A stretch of DNA of 64,000 nt from DSVZ01 sp964568145. GTDB lineage: Bacteria > Verrucomicrobiota > Verrucomicrobiia > Limisphaerales > J093. The stretch is taken from the NCBI GenBank assembly GCA_964568145.1, contig CAZMOZ010000008.1, positions 130,050 to 194,049 on the forward strand. The letters run 5' to 3'. The position numbers were made by a program, and so were the translations under genes. Every line of letters begins with the position of its first letter. The first letter of the stretch is position 1. The notes under the pieces are model-generated. The model was not told the DNA's origin, made no database searches, and saw only the letters and a program-made list of their open reading frames with translations. Below, one piece after another: positions 32,481-41,247 of this stretch.

Positions 32481-32592
32481 CTTTCACACGATACGCCAGA
32501 AGCGTCTGGCCGCCGGCGTGGAAAACCCGTTCGCCAGCCGCGCGCAATTTCAGCCTTTCACACGATACGCCAGAAGCGTCTGGCCGCCGGCG
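32481..32592. repeat. Two 38-bp direct repeats, 74 bp apart, each with a hairpin
   Basis: tttcacacgatacgccagaa followed by GCGTCTGGCCGCCGGCGT occurs at 32481-32518 and again, identical, at 32555-32592. Each copy contains GCCAGA-agcg-TCTGGC, a six-pair hairpin. They lie just upstream (minus strand) of the kinase-derived pseudogene. The rest of the gap to 32892 shows only two GGGACAACCAAAC units (near 32838 and 32877) before the PEP-CTERM gene. Confidence 0.75.
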
Positions 32593-32892
32593 TTACAGCC
32601 TCACCCGGCTAAGCGGCTCACCCGCCGGCGGCATTGCTCCGGATGTCACGATGCTCCAAGCCCTTGGCGAAACCACAGCCATCCGGCTCCGCTGCCTCGG
32701 CGACCCGGCAAAACTCGCGTCAATGGGCCAAAAGTAGCAAACCCGGATCATGGGCACCGGAGGACGCGGCTTGCTTTGAGCCTATTCCCTTGACTTTAAG
32801 GTAAAGCGAACCCCACTATCACGCCGCCCTTAACCAGGGACAACCAAACGGCACAGCCAAACAACGGGAAAAGACCGGGACAACCAAACCAC

Positions 32893-33784
32893 ATGAATTC
32901 AGGGCGACTCTTCGGGGCAACTCATTCCTCCATCCTCCTCGCCGGCATCTTCACCTTGGCCGCCTGCGCCAACGTCACGGCCCAGACGGTGGTGAATTTA
33001 CTCGGACCGGGCAACGATGCCCTCTGGGACGGCAATACTTACCTGGGGGGGCGATTCCGGGGAAATTAACGAGGCCCTCTTCCGGTTCGGCGATCTGGGC
33101 TCCGGCACGGGCAACTTCTATCCTTTTCTCCGCATCAACGGCACGGCCGTTGAACGCGGTTACAACACCTCCACCCGCCCCCTGGCGCTCGATGAAGACG
33201 CTTCTTGGACAAAGAAGCTCCAACTCCATCAGGTTCCCTACCTCTGGCACGGCGGCAAGCGGTATTTCCAGTTCAACTTGGACATCAACGAACCGAACAA
33301 CAAGAACCGGTATCTCTCGCTGGATCAGGTCAAAATCTACACCCACCCCACCGAGCCGACCACCCCGCCGGCCAATCCCGATTTGCTGGGAACATTGCGT
33401 TACGACATGGATGTCGGCAACGCCCTGAACCGCGTGCTTCTGGATGGCAACCGAACCCCCGGCAGCGGCAACAGCGACATGGAGATGCTCATTCCCGTGG
33501 ACGCTTTCTTGGGCGCGAACACCGACTTCTTTATCTTCCTTTACTCGGTGTTCGGCGAACTGGGTTCCTCGAATGTCACGCCGGGTGGCTCGGGCGCCTG
33601 GGCCAACAACAGCGGCTTCGAGGAATGGGCCATTTACGACAAGGCCGACAACCCCACCGGCGTCTTCTTCTTTCCGCCGGGAACCACGATCACCGAAGTG
33701 CCCGAGCCCGGGCACTGGGTCCTGCTGACCGGCTTGGGCCTGTTGGGCGTGGGTTTGTGGCGGCGTGGACGCGGGTTGCGCTGA
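32893..33784 (+). pseudogene. PEP-CTERM exosortase-sorted protein, frameshifted at a G7 tract
   Basis: ATG 32893 opens a signal peptide (SILLAGIFTLAACANVTAQT) and continues to WDGNTYLGG, where the frame stops within ten codons. One frame over, GGDSGEINEALFRFGDLGS continues without a break to a PEP-CTERM anchor: TEVPEPGHWVLLTGLG, then GVGLWRRGRGLR. Removing one G from the run of seven at 33045-33051 gives a single protein of about 296 residues. PEP-CTERM proteins are processed by exosortase and tied to extracellular polysaccharide or biofilm. Either an assembly error, true loss, or slippage-based on/off switching is possible. Confidence 0.75.
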
Positions 33785-34105
33785 GCGGCCGGCTTCAGCG
33801 CCCCCTGTTTTCTTGAATCCGGAGCCCGGCACACGCTGTCGGGGCAACGTGCCGCAATTCCGGTCCCGTTGCATTGCAGCCGAGGCGCGGCAGGTAGCCG
33901 GCCCCTGGCTTAGGGGCCGGACCCGTCGCCCCTCAGCGAGGGGCCACCCACCTCCCGCTGGCGGGAAGCCGCGCTCCTTTTTACCCAGGCCACCCCCGGA
34001 ACTTCCGGCCCTTTCCGTGGTTGCAAAAAAGCGAGGCGCGGCAACTCCGCTTCAACCGCGGTTTTTCGGGTTGCCTCAGGAGCACGAGCGGTCTATCAGC
34101 GGGCC
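33785..34105. other. 321-bp intergenic region with three consecutive hairpins
   Basis: No gene is seen. CCGGCCCCT-ggctt-AGGGGCCGG (33898-33920, nine pairs), GCCCCTC-agc-GAGGGGC (33928-33944, seven pairs) and TCCCGC-tg-GCGGGA (about 33953-33966) follow one another within 70 bases. They lie 114 bases after the PEP-CTERM gene and could end its transcript or be repeats. The sequence before the dehydrogenase gene has no clear promoter. Confidence 0.5.
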
Positions 34106-35458
34106 ATGAACGCCAACCTGTATTCGCGTCGCGCCTTCCTGCGCACCGCCTCCGCCGCCCTCGCCGCCCCCGCTCTGCTGCGGGCCGCCGCGCCCAACGG
34201 CAGGCTACAGCACGCCTGCATCGGCACCGGCGGCATGGGCGCGGTGGACCTGGACAACTTCCGCCAGCACCCGCGCGTGGACATCGTGGCGCTGTGCGAC
34301 GTGGACGAGCAGTTCCTGAAGACCGCAGCCGCCCGGGCGCCGGGCGCGCGGCTCTACCACGACTGGCGTGAGCTGCTCGTCCAGGAGGGCGACCGTGTGG
34401 ATTCGCTGAACGTGACCGTGCCCGACCACATGCACTTCGCCATCGCCTTCAGCGCCATCCAGCGTGGCAAGCACGTGTACGTGCAAAAGCCGATGTGCCA
34501 CGACGTGGCCGAGGTACGCGCGCTCACCCGGGCGGCCCAGGCCAAAAAGGTGGTCACCCAACTCGGCACCCAGCTTGCCTCGGGCGCGGGCGACCGCACC
34601 ACGGTGCAATGGCTGCGCGAGGGCGTGATCGGCCGGGTCAAGCACCTGTATCTCAGCGCCAACCGGCCCGGCGCGGTCGAAATGTACCGCCCGGTGGGAC
34701 CGCGTCCCGCCCAGGGCCAGCCGCCGCCGGCGCATTTGAACTGGGATTTGTGGCTCGGCACCGCGCCCGCCCGGCCGTACGTGCCGGACCTTTACCACCC
34801 GGTCAAATGGCGCGGCTGGCTGGACTTCGGCACCGGCTGGTCCGGCGACATCGGCTGCCACATCTTCGACGCCGTCTGGAAAGGACTGGACCTCCAGCCG
34901 CCGAAATCCGTGGTCGCACGCGTCCAGGAAACCTGGAAGCAGTCGCCCGCCCGCCGGGGCGACACCTGGCCGCAAGCCAACCACATCACCTGGGTCTTCC
35001 CCGGCAACGCGGCCAGCGGCGGCGAGGACCTCACGGTGGAGTGGTTTGACGGCGAGTTCTGGGCACCGGAGCCGGTCCGCGCGCTGTACTCGGTCGAGGA
35101 CTACCCCACCGAGTCCGCGATGGTCATCGGCGAAAAGGGCGCGTTGCTCAACCCGCTGGGCAGCACGCCGCTCTTGCTGCCCGAGGACAAGTTCAAGGAC
35201 GTGAAGCGGCCGAAGTTCGAGAACCGCAACCATTATCACCATTTCGTGGACGCGATTCTCGGCGGGCCGATGTGCGAATGCCATTTCGGCCAGTCCGGAC
35301 CGATGACCGAGGCGATTCTGCTGGGCACCGTGGCGGTGCGCTTCCCGGACGAGAAGCTGGAGTGGGATCCGAAGGCACTGCGCATCCCGAACCACCGCGC
35401 GGCGGAGAAGCTGCTCAAACGCGCTTACCGCGCCGGTTGGGAAATCGCGGAGAGCTGA
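34106..35458 (+). CDS. Exported Gfo/Idh/MocA-family dehydrogenase
   Basis: Protein of 450 residues. The twin-arginine signal YSRRAFLRTASAALAAPALL is followed by the NAD(P)-binding strand HACIGTGGMGAVDLDNF, VALCDVDEQ, and the family EKP-type motif as YVQKPMCHDV. NRNHYHHFVDAILGG and GQSGPMTEAILLGTVA are typical of the large group of Tat-exported Verrucomicrobia/Planctomycetes members that carry bound cofactor and process sugars in the periplasm. It is monocistronic. Substrate unknown. Confidence 0.9.
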   Translation: MNANLYSRRAFLRTASAALAAPALLRAAAPNGRLQHACIGTGGMGAVDLDNFRQHPRVDIVALCDVDEQFLKTAAARAPGARLYHDWRELLVQEGDRVDSLNVTVPDHMHFAIAFSAIQRGKHVYVQKPMCHDVAEVRALTRAAQAKKVVTQLGTQLASGAGDRTTVQWLREGVIGRVKHLYLSANRPGAVEMYRPVGPRPAQGQPPPAHLNWDLWLGTAPARPYVPDLYHPVKWRGWLDFGTGWSGDIGCHIFDAVWKGLDLQPPKSVVARVQETWKQSPARRGDTWPQANHITWVFPGNAASGGEDLTVEWFDGEFWAPEPVRALYSVEDYPTESAMVIGEKGALLNPLGSTPLLLPEDKFKDVKRPKFENRNHYHHFVDAILGGPMCECHFGQSGPMTEAILLGTVAVRFPDEKLEWDPKALRIPNHRAAEKLLKRAYRAGWEIAES

Positions 35459-35647
35459 GACTGAATGAGACTGAACCAGGAAATAGCTGCCGAATTCAGC
35501 CCGCAAACCGAAATTGCCTGCGGCGACGGATTCCCATCGGGCTCTACGTTGGTTTTCCGGTTCAGCGTGGCTGGATGCTTTCCTTCGCGGCACGCACAGG
35601 CACTCGGCCGGTTCCGATGACACCCACCGGCTGTTTGCGCGCCGCGG

Positions 35648-36004
35648 TCAGCCTTTGATCACAACCTGGACCGCGAAAGTGCCGAGGTCCTGGTCGGGCG
35701 GCTCCCACGAGCGCCGCAGCCGGAAGACCAGCTTGCCTCCGCCGGGCGCCACCGCTCGCAGGCGGATTTGCCGCCGGCCCCCTGCCCCAATCCCGCCCCC
35801 CTCTGGCGGGAGAAAGTTGTCTGCCACCTCCCGCAAGCCCGGCGGCAACCGGCGGCCCTCCGGGGTCCAGAGGTATCCCGTCGTGGCGTTCTCCTCGAGC
35901 GTCAGCACCAGTTCGTCACCCAGGCTGACGGTCACGGTCTGGCCGTGGTTCGCTTTGTTCAGTGCAACTTCCATCTGTCCGAAGGTCAATGGCTCGACCG
36001 CCAT
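35648..36004 (-). CDS. Chagasin-type cysteine peptidase inhibitor (I42)
   Basis: Protein of 118 residues with no signal peptide. All three inhibitory loops of the I42 family are recognisable: ENATTGYLW (BC loop, N-x-T-T-G-Y), the glycine-rich PPEGGGIGAGG (DE loop) and LRRSWEP (FG loop, R-x-W). These loops plug the active-site cleft of papain-like (C1) peptidases. It lies 126 bases after the shared-domain protein and about 0.6 kb after a C1 peptidase gene on the same strand, so the target is probably encoded beside it. The ribosome binding site is weak. Confidence 0.88.
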   Translation of the reverse strand: MAVEPLTFGQMEVALNKANHGQTVTVSLGDELVLTLEENATTGYLWTPEGRRLPPGLREVADNFLPPEGGGIGAGGRRQIRLRAVAPGGGKLVFRLRRSWEPPDQDLGTFAVQVVIKG

Positions 36005-36084
36005 CGCCGACTGTACTATTCAGCCCGTTTCCGGTTGCTGGCAAGTGCGCCAAACAACTTGCGCCGTTCACCGCGCCCCGCAGT

Positions 36085-36114
36085 GGACCAGCCCCCGAAG
36101 CCGGAGGCTGGTCC
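36085..36114 (-). terminator. Nine-pair hairpin between the shared-domain gene and the inhibitor gene
   Basis: GGACCAGCC at 36085-36093 pairs with GGCTGGTCC at 36106-36114, loop of 12. It begins 16 bases after the stop of the gene at 36131 and has no U tract, so it may attenuate read-through from the peptidase genes into the inhibitor gene, setting their ratio, or be a repeat. Confidence 0.45.
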
Positions 36115-36130
36115 CCGCAGGCTGCCGAGG

Positions 36131-36601
36131 CTACCAGACGTAAACCTCGTGGATCATGCCGTCCGCCTCTTCGCGGCCGTAGTAGCCAGTCTGGCTGAGG
36201 CGGGCGTGCGCGCTCAGGATGGTGAGGGCCACCACGGCGCTGTCGGAGTTGTTGGCCAGCTTCTTCCACCCCACCCCGGCAATGCCCACCCAGGAGTTCC
36301 GGTTCTGGTTGATCCCCCAGAGGGCGTTGACGCGTTTGTCGCTGAGCCAGGCCCCGATCCCCCCCTCCTCGCCCATCGCCGCCGCCGGCGGTTCGAGCTG
36401 GGGTGCGCTCACCGCTTCCCGCGCGGTGCTGGCCAGGGCCATCTCGGTCTCGGAGAGGTCGCGAGGTTTCTCCTCGCCCCCGGCTTCGGCCTCCGCCGCC
36501 TGGAAGGCCGGCGCCGCTCCCGACATGGCCGTCTGGCCGGTCCCTCCCGCGGCCGGCGGTGGTTTCACGGGACGCCCGGTGATTTTGTCTTTTGGATTCA
36601 T
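36131..36601 (-). CDS. Small protein sharing the C-terminal domain of the adjacent C1 peptidase
   Basis: Protein of 156 residues from ATG 36601 (AGGGAAC about ten bases upstream); a GTG at 36628 that overlaps the peptidase stop is an alternative. Residues 1-80 are proline/alanine/glutamate rich and probably disordered. Residues 82-156 (ALWGINQNRNSWVGIAGVGW, ending MIHEVYVW) align end to end with the last 75 residues of the peptidase: LW-x-I-x-Q-x-R-N-x-W, GW, an A-x-x-x-D, and a final G-x-I-x-x-V-Y-V. No catalytic residues are present. It may be a substrate, a pro-piece acting in trans, or a shared binding module. Confidence 0.75.
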   Translation of the reverse strand: MNPKDKITGRPVKPPPAAGGTGQTAMSGAAPAFQAAEAEAGGEEKPRDLSETEMALASTAREAVSAPQLEPPAAAMGEEGGIGAWLSDKRVNALWGINQNRNSWVGIAGVGWKKLANNSDSAVVALTILSAHARLSQTGYYGREEADGMIHEVYVW

Positions 36602-36624
36602 AGTCTTGTTCCCTAGTTGAGGAT

Positions 36625-37743
36625 TCACAGCACGTAAACTTGGGTGATGACCCCGTTGGTCTGATGGACGTTGACCGGCCGTTTGCCGAGCTTGGCGGCC
36701 GCCAACTGCGTGAGCAGGTTGAAGAAGATGTTGTCGTTGTCGGCGGCGATGCGACGCCAGCCGATGTTGCCGTCCAGGAAGATCCAGGCGTTGCGATCCT
36801 GGTCAATCGTCCACAACCCGAGCACCTTCCGGCCGTTGAGCCAGCCGGTCTCGACGATGCCGTCCACGGCATACGGTCCCGCCCAGGTGTCAATACCGCA
36901 TTCGCCGTAGGCGATGCGGAAGAAGCCGGATTCGCCCCACCCGGCACCCCAACTGTTCTTGCAGATCCAGTAACCCCCGGCGTCGCTATAGCCGATGATG
37001 GCCACGCAGTGGCCGCCGACATTGGAGCCGGTGACGTGCCGATACACGCCGCTCCGATAGCTCATGAAGTCCTGGTACACGACGAAGCAGCCCGTGATGG
37101 GGCCGCGGGTCGAGATCCAGGTCTTCATGTCGGCCACGGCGCTGACTTTGTGGTAACCGGTGATCTTGGTGACGCGGTTCTGCCAGTCGCTGCAGACGTT
37201 GCAGGCCTGGTCGCCGCCCGTGTAAGGGAAGCAGGCCTCGTCCGCGACACCCACGTTTTTGTAGAACTCGAGGGCCCGGTCCGGCCACCAGCCGTTGCCG
37301 CAGTTCCGGCCTTCGGACTTGGCGTGGCAGTAGAACAGGTGCGCTTCGGACAGATCAATGGCCAGCGCGGGGTCGTGGCGCTGCATCCGGAACGTGGACT
37401 CCACCACCACCGTGGTTCCGAACGCCACGCACGAGCCGCATCCCCCCTGGTTCTTGATCGGGGTGACGAAATTCGCGCCGTTGACGTTGCGCAGATCAAA
37501 GGCGGCGGGGGCGCCGATGGCTTTGACCGCTTCCACCTCGGCGCGCACCGCGGCGCGCCGCGCTTCCATTTGTTCTTCGAGCTCGCTGATGGAGACTTCT
37601 CCTGGCGGCGGCACCATTCCGCAGCGGAGCGCCATTTCCTCCAGCGGCAGTTCCGACACCGAAGTGGGTCCCGCCTCCCAGCCCGCGTTGGCCCGTTGAA
37701 TGGCGGCCCGGACTTCGTTCAGTGCAATCTTCGCTTCAGGCAT
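36625..37743 (-). CDS. Papain-like (C1) cysteine peptidase, no signal peptide
   Basis: Protein of 372 residues. Oxyanion Q99 and nucleophile C105 are in IKNQGGCGSCVAFG, H245 in NVGGHCVAIIGYSD and N263 in CKNSWGAGWGESGF, so the catalytic set is complete. The first 45 residues (EVRAAIQRANAGWEA, then LPLEEMALRCG) look like the short propeptide of bacterial C1 enzymes. Residues about 298-372 form an extra domain also found in the next gene. No export signal is visible, so it is either cytoplasmic or secreted another way. ATG 37743 follows GGAAGAGAG by eight bases. It is the first of three same-strand genes ending in a chagasin-like inhibitor. Confidence 0.92.
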   Translation of the reverse strand: MPEAKIALNEVRAAIQRANAGWEAGPTSVSELPLEEMALRCGMVPPPGEVSISELEEQMEARRAAVRAEVEAVKAIGAPAAFDLRNVNGANFVTPIKNQGGCGSCVAFGTTVVVESTFRMQRHDPALAIDLSEAHLFYCHAKSEGRNCGNGWWPDRALEFYKNVGVADEACFPYTGGDQACNVCSDWQNRVTKITGYHKVSAVADMKTWISTRGPITGCFVVYQDFMSYRSGVYRHVTGSNVGGHCVAIIGYSDAGGYWICKNSWGAGWGESGFFRIAYGECGIDTWAGPYAVDGIVETGWLNGRKVLGLWTIDQDRNAWIFLDGNIGWRRIAADNDNIFFNLLTQLAAAKLGKRPVNVHQTNGVITQVYVL

Positions 37744-38004
37744 ACATTTGCTCTCTTCCGGTCTTGGTTGCGACGACATCTCGTGAAGACGTCAACCCGC
37801 GGCAGCGCCGGCTCATGCCGGCCTCCTGGTTGCCATCCCGAATCGCCGCGGTTGTTCAGGCGTTCCGTCCTGGAAATGCCAGCACACGGGTCTCGCCCAA
37901 GGGCTTCGCGCTTGACTACCGATTGAAATAATTACCAGCATTTGCCGCCGCGCGACAGTCGGCTGTTTGGAGGACACCCGCCCATCCTGAAATCCGGCGG
38001 GCGG

Positions 38005-38331
38005 TTACTCCTTCACCGGCATTGCCAGCAGCACCGCCATCACCCGCAACACCAGCTGGACACGGGTGGTCACGCCGAGCTTGCGATACAGCCGCTCCAG
38101 ATGGGTGTGGACGGTGCAGGCGGCGATGCCCAGATCCACGGCCAGGGCGCGCTCGGTGCGATTGTCGAAGACGCCGCGAACCGTCTGTTGCTCCCGGACC
38201 GACAGCCCGAGCGCCCTGGCAACCTCACCCCAATCGGCTTCGCTGAGCAGGGCTGAACCCGAAGCGGAGTGCGGGTAACGGATTTGTCCGGGCCTAGATG
38301 GCGCGGCCGCTGGAGTCAAATGCTTGCTCAT
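38005..38331 (-). CDS. LuxR-type helix-turn-helix regulator
   Basis: Protein of 108 residues. The C-terminal two thirds is a LuxR DNA-binding domain: LGLSVREQQTVRGVF, then RALAVDLGIAACTVHTHLER and LYRKLGVTTRVQLVLRVM, the usual T-V-x-x-H recognition helix. There is no receiver or ligand domain, so it is a stand-alone output domain. It lies 261 bases upstream of the peptidase gene on the same strand and is the best candidate for its regulator, though an operator was not identified. Confidence 0.8.
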   Translation of the reverse strand: MSKHLTPAAAPSRPGQIRYPHSASGSALLSEADWGEVARALGLSVREQQTVRGVFDNRTERALAVDLGIAACTVHTHLERLYRKLGVTTRVQLVLRVMAVLLAMPVKE

Positions 38332-38485
38332 GGTTCAGCCCGCTGAGTCTCGGTCAACAACCGCCGGCTGGCGGCGTTTGCGTGGTGGGTGTTCTGCCCG
38401 TTCCGGCTGTTTCCGCTGGCCGCGCACCTGGCCCCAACATATCACCGGCCCGTGAGGACGCCAATTGGCCGCCCAGACGCGGAAC

Positions 38486-38530
38486 GTTCAACCTGAAAAC
38501 CGAAGTTGGCCGTAGCGCAGCGGGTCCTGG
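38486..38530. repeat. Palindromic element A, copy 2 (partial, in coding end)
   Basis: GTTCAACCTGAAAACCGAAG followed by TTGGCCGTAGCGCAGCGGGTCC is one arm and the centre of the palindromic element; the opposite arm is missing. On the minus strand it supplies the last codons and the TGA stop of the YCF48-like gene. Confidence 0.6.
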
Positions 38531-39834
38531 GTGTTCGAGCGCTGCTGCCTCCTGGTCTGGCCGCCATCGTCGGTGTGCAGGATCGTGCCCAGGTCGCCCG
38601 CCACCCAGCCGTGCCGGGAATCCACGAAACAGACCGCGTTGAACGGGAGCCCCCAGCCACTGAACGGTGGGTCATCGGCCCCGTAAGCTTCCCATGTCCG
38701 CCCGCCGGTGGCCGTGTGCAGGATGGAGCCTTCGCTCCCCACCGCCCAACCCTGGTCGGCGTTCACGAAGGCGACCGAGAGCAGTCTAGGACCACCGCGA
38801 ATGGTTTGATTTGTCCAGGACAGCCCGCCATCGGTCGTGTGCAAGACGGCGCCCCCTCCCGCGGCCCAGCCACGCTGGGCGTCCACGAAGGCGACCGCGT
38901 TGAGCCAGCCACTGGACTGGGTCGAGTGGGTGGTCCACACCTGGCCACCATCCTCGGTACGCAACACCGTGCCTCCGCTGCCCACCACCCAGCCGTTCCG
39001 GGAATCCACGAAGGTCAACGCACTGAGGCTCTCCGCCGTGGGGACGGCTTGGGCGGCCCAGTTCTGCCCGCCATCGGTGGTGTGTAGAATCGTGCCGAGC
39101 GCGCCTGCCGCCCAGCCTCGCCGGTCATCCACAAACCAGACGCCATTCAAGTGCTGCGGCGGGCGCGGACGCGGCGAGCCGGCTGCCGGTGGCGCATCCT
39201 TTATGGAACGGGTTTGGTCATAATCGGCCGCGCGGGCTGCGGGTGTGGCAGGCGGACCTTGTTCGATGTCGGGCGGAACCTCTTTTGTCCCCGCCAGGTT
39301 TGAATTGCGAATCGGCACTTGACTGGCTTTGCCATCATCGGTTTTGCCCTCCTTCGACCCGCTTGTTTGGGCTGCTACACTTTGGGACAAGTTCGCCCGG
39401 GTCATCCGGGCATCCGGCATTTCTCCCCAGGCGATGTTTGTCTGCGCCTGCCAGGACCGGCCGGCGTCGCGGGTGTGCAGGATGACGCCGTTGTCGCCCA
39501 CCACCCAGCCGAGGTGGTTGGTGAAGAAGCAGCCGTTCAGATCCACCGACGGCACCAACAGCAGCCGGCGATGGGCGTTCCGCTCGACCGGCCGCCACCA
39601 GCCCCGAAGGGAGAACCACCCCTCGCGCGGCGGCCCCACCGGTCCGGGCGGCTGGAGCCAGCAGAACCACAGGCTGTACAGCCCCGCCAGCGCCAGCCCC
39701 GCCAGAAACCACCGCGCGCGCCGCCGGTTCAACCGCCACATGGGCGGGTGCGGTTGTGGACCGGCCGGCGCCGGCTGGGTCGCACCGGCGGCTTTCCAAG
39801 TCTTCCGGCTGGCGGACTCTTCGCGGTTGCTCAT
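38488..39834 (-). CDS. YCF48-like beta-propeller protein, 3' end in a repeat
   Basis: Protein of 448 residues with one N-terminal membrane anchor (WFLAGLALAGLYSLWFCWL), so the rest is extracytoplasmic. At least six repeats of W-(V/A)-G-x-x-G-x-I-L-x-T-x-D-G-G-x-x-W follow, the YCF48 propeller motif known from photosystem assembly factors and common in secreted proteins. A proline/alanine linker (about 150-215) splits the first repeat from the others. The last repeat breaks after DDGGQTRRQQ and the protein ends in the palindromic element, so the true C-terminus appears to have been replaced. Confidence 0.75.
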   Translation of the reverse strand: MSNREESASRKTWKAAGATQPAPAGPQPHPPMWRLNRRRARWFLAGLALAGLYSLWFCWLQPPGPVGPPREGWFSLRGWWRPVERNAHRRLLLVPSVDLNGCFFTNHLGWVVGDNGVILHTRDAGRSWQAQTNIAWGEMPDARMTRANLSQSVAAQTSGSKEGKTDDGKASQVPIRNSNLAGTKEVPPDIEQGPPATPAARAADYDQTRSIKDAPPAAGSPRPRPPQHLNGVWFVDDRRGWAAGALGTILHTTDGGQNWAAQAVPTAESLSALTFVDSRNGWVVGSGGTVLRTEDGGQVWTTHSTQSSGWLNAVAFVDAQRGWAAGGGAVLHTTDGGLSWTNQTIRGGPRLLSVAFVNADQGWAVGSEGSILHTATGGRTWEAYGADDPPFSGWGLPFNAVCFVDSRHGWVAGDLGTILHTDDGGQTRRQQRSNTQDPLRYGQLRFSG

Positions 39835-40015
39835 GGGTTGATTGAATTCCTCTTACACCCGGCCCGCAAAATTGCACGCCCGAAAAGAACGACGCCGGGG
39901 CAAGGCGGTCCACGTCCGCGACCGCGACGAGACGCCGGCGGCACCGCGGCCGGCCGTGCCCGGCCTTTTTCCTTCCCAAGACCGGCCGCCGTTCTAAGCT
40001 CTCCAGCGAAGACCT

Positions 40016-41056
40016 ATGCCCAAAGCACAGACCTACAAATTCTGTTTCGGCCCGTGGAACCTCAGCGAAGGCCTGGACCCCTACGGCCCGCCCACGCGCC
40101 CCGCGCAGTCCTTCGACTGGAAGCTCGAACAGCTCCAGAAGCTCGGCTTCGACGCCATGATGTTCCATGACGACGACGCCGTGCCGGACATTGACAGCAA
40201 GACCGACGCCCAGCTCAAGGCCGAGGCCCGGGCGCTCAAGAGGAAGCTCGACGACGCCGGCATCGTGGCCGAGATCGTCGCCCCGCGGCTGTGGTTCGAT
40301 CCGCGCACCATTGACGGCGCCTACACGAGCAACGACCCCAAGTGCCGCCAGTACGCCATCGAGCGCTCGCTGCGGTGCATTGACGTGGCCAACCACCTCG
40401 ATTGCGACCTGATCGTCCTGTGGCTGGCGCGCGAAGGCTCGTACATCCGCGAGAGCAAGAACGCCCGCCAATGCGTGGACTACCTGGTCGCGGCGATTGA
40501 CGCGATGCTCGCCCACGACAGGAAGATCCGCATCGCCATCGAGCCCAAACCCAACGAGCCGATGGACCTCGCGTACATCCCCACCATCGGCCACGCGCTG
40601 GCGCTGGCGAACCTGACCGCCGATCCGCCGCGCGTCGGCTGCCTCATCGAGACCGCGCACGCGCTGCTCGCGGGGCTGGACCCGGCCGACGAAATTGATT
40701 TCGCGTGCGCCTTCGGCAAGCTGTGGTCGCTGCACCTCAACGACCAGAACGGCCTGAAGTTCGACCAGGACAAGCCGTTCGGCTCGGCCAACCTCCGCGT
40801 GGCCTTCAACCAGGTGCGCGCGCTCGAGCGCAACGGCTACGGCCGCAAAGGCGAGTACGTGGCGTTCGACGTGCATCCGTTCCGCCCCACCAAGGTCGAG
40901 CACTGGACGGCGCACCTCGAGAACAGCCGGCGCACCTTCCTGCGGCTGGTGGAGAAGGCGCGCAGCTTCCCCGAAGCCGAGGCGCAGAAACTCATCGCCG
41001 ACCGCAACTACGCCGCGCTCGACCAGCTCGTGCTCGAACACCTGATGGGCAAGTAG
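40016..41056 (+). CDS. Xylose isomerase-like sugar isomerase
   Basis: Protein of 346 residues. FCFGPWNLSEGLDPYGPP at the start, KLGFDAMMFHDDDA, the metal-ligand helix RIAIEPKPNEP (I-E-P-K-P-x-E-P as in XylA), GCLIETAHALLAGLDP and LNDQNGLKFDQDKPFG match the xylose isomerase family. It is shorter than class I and II XylA, and could act on another aldose. A 180-base divergent gap to the YCF48-like gene should hold its promoter. No transporter or kinase for pentoses is nearby. Confidence 0.85.
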   Translation: MPKAQTYKFCFGPWNLSEGLDPYGPPTRPAQSFDWKLEQLQKLGFDAMMFHDDDAVPDIDSKTDAQLKAEARALKRKLDDAGIVAEIVAPRLWFDPRTIDGAYTSNDPKCRQYAIERSLRCIDVANHLDCDLIVLWLAREGSYIRESKNARQCVDYLVAAIDAMLAHDRKIRIAIEPKPNEPMDLAYIPTIGHALALANLTADPPRVGCLIETAHALLAGLDPADEIDFACAFGKLWSLHLNDQNGLKFDQDKPFGSANLRVAFNQVRALERNGYGRKGEYVAFDVHPFRPTKVEHWTAHLENSRRTFLRLVEKARSFPEAEAQKLIADRNYAALDQLVLEHLMGK

Positions 41057-41121
41057 GCCAACGTGCCTTGCCTGATGCCCGCGAATCCTGGCGCCAGTCG
41101 TCACCGCGACTGGCGCTTTGG

Positions 41122-41194
41122 TTTGAACCCCAAAACCAAAGTTGGCCGCAGCGCAGTGCGTCCTGCCTGTCCAACTTTGGTGTTCGGGTTGAAA
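41122..41194. repeat. Palindromic element A, copy 3
   Basis: tttgaaccccaaaaccaaag with right arm CCAACTTTGGTGTTCGGGTT, 73 bases in all, between the xylose isomerase-like gene and the methyltransferase gene. Both arms carry the same variant (CAAAG / CTTTG in place of CGAAG / CTTCG), so the palindrome is kept by paired changes. Confidence 0.8.
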
Positions 41195-41247
41195 GGGGCG
41201 CGTCCCGGCATACCCGGGATGCGGGCTGCCCTGATCCCATTCGCGCG

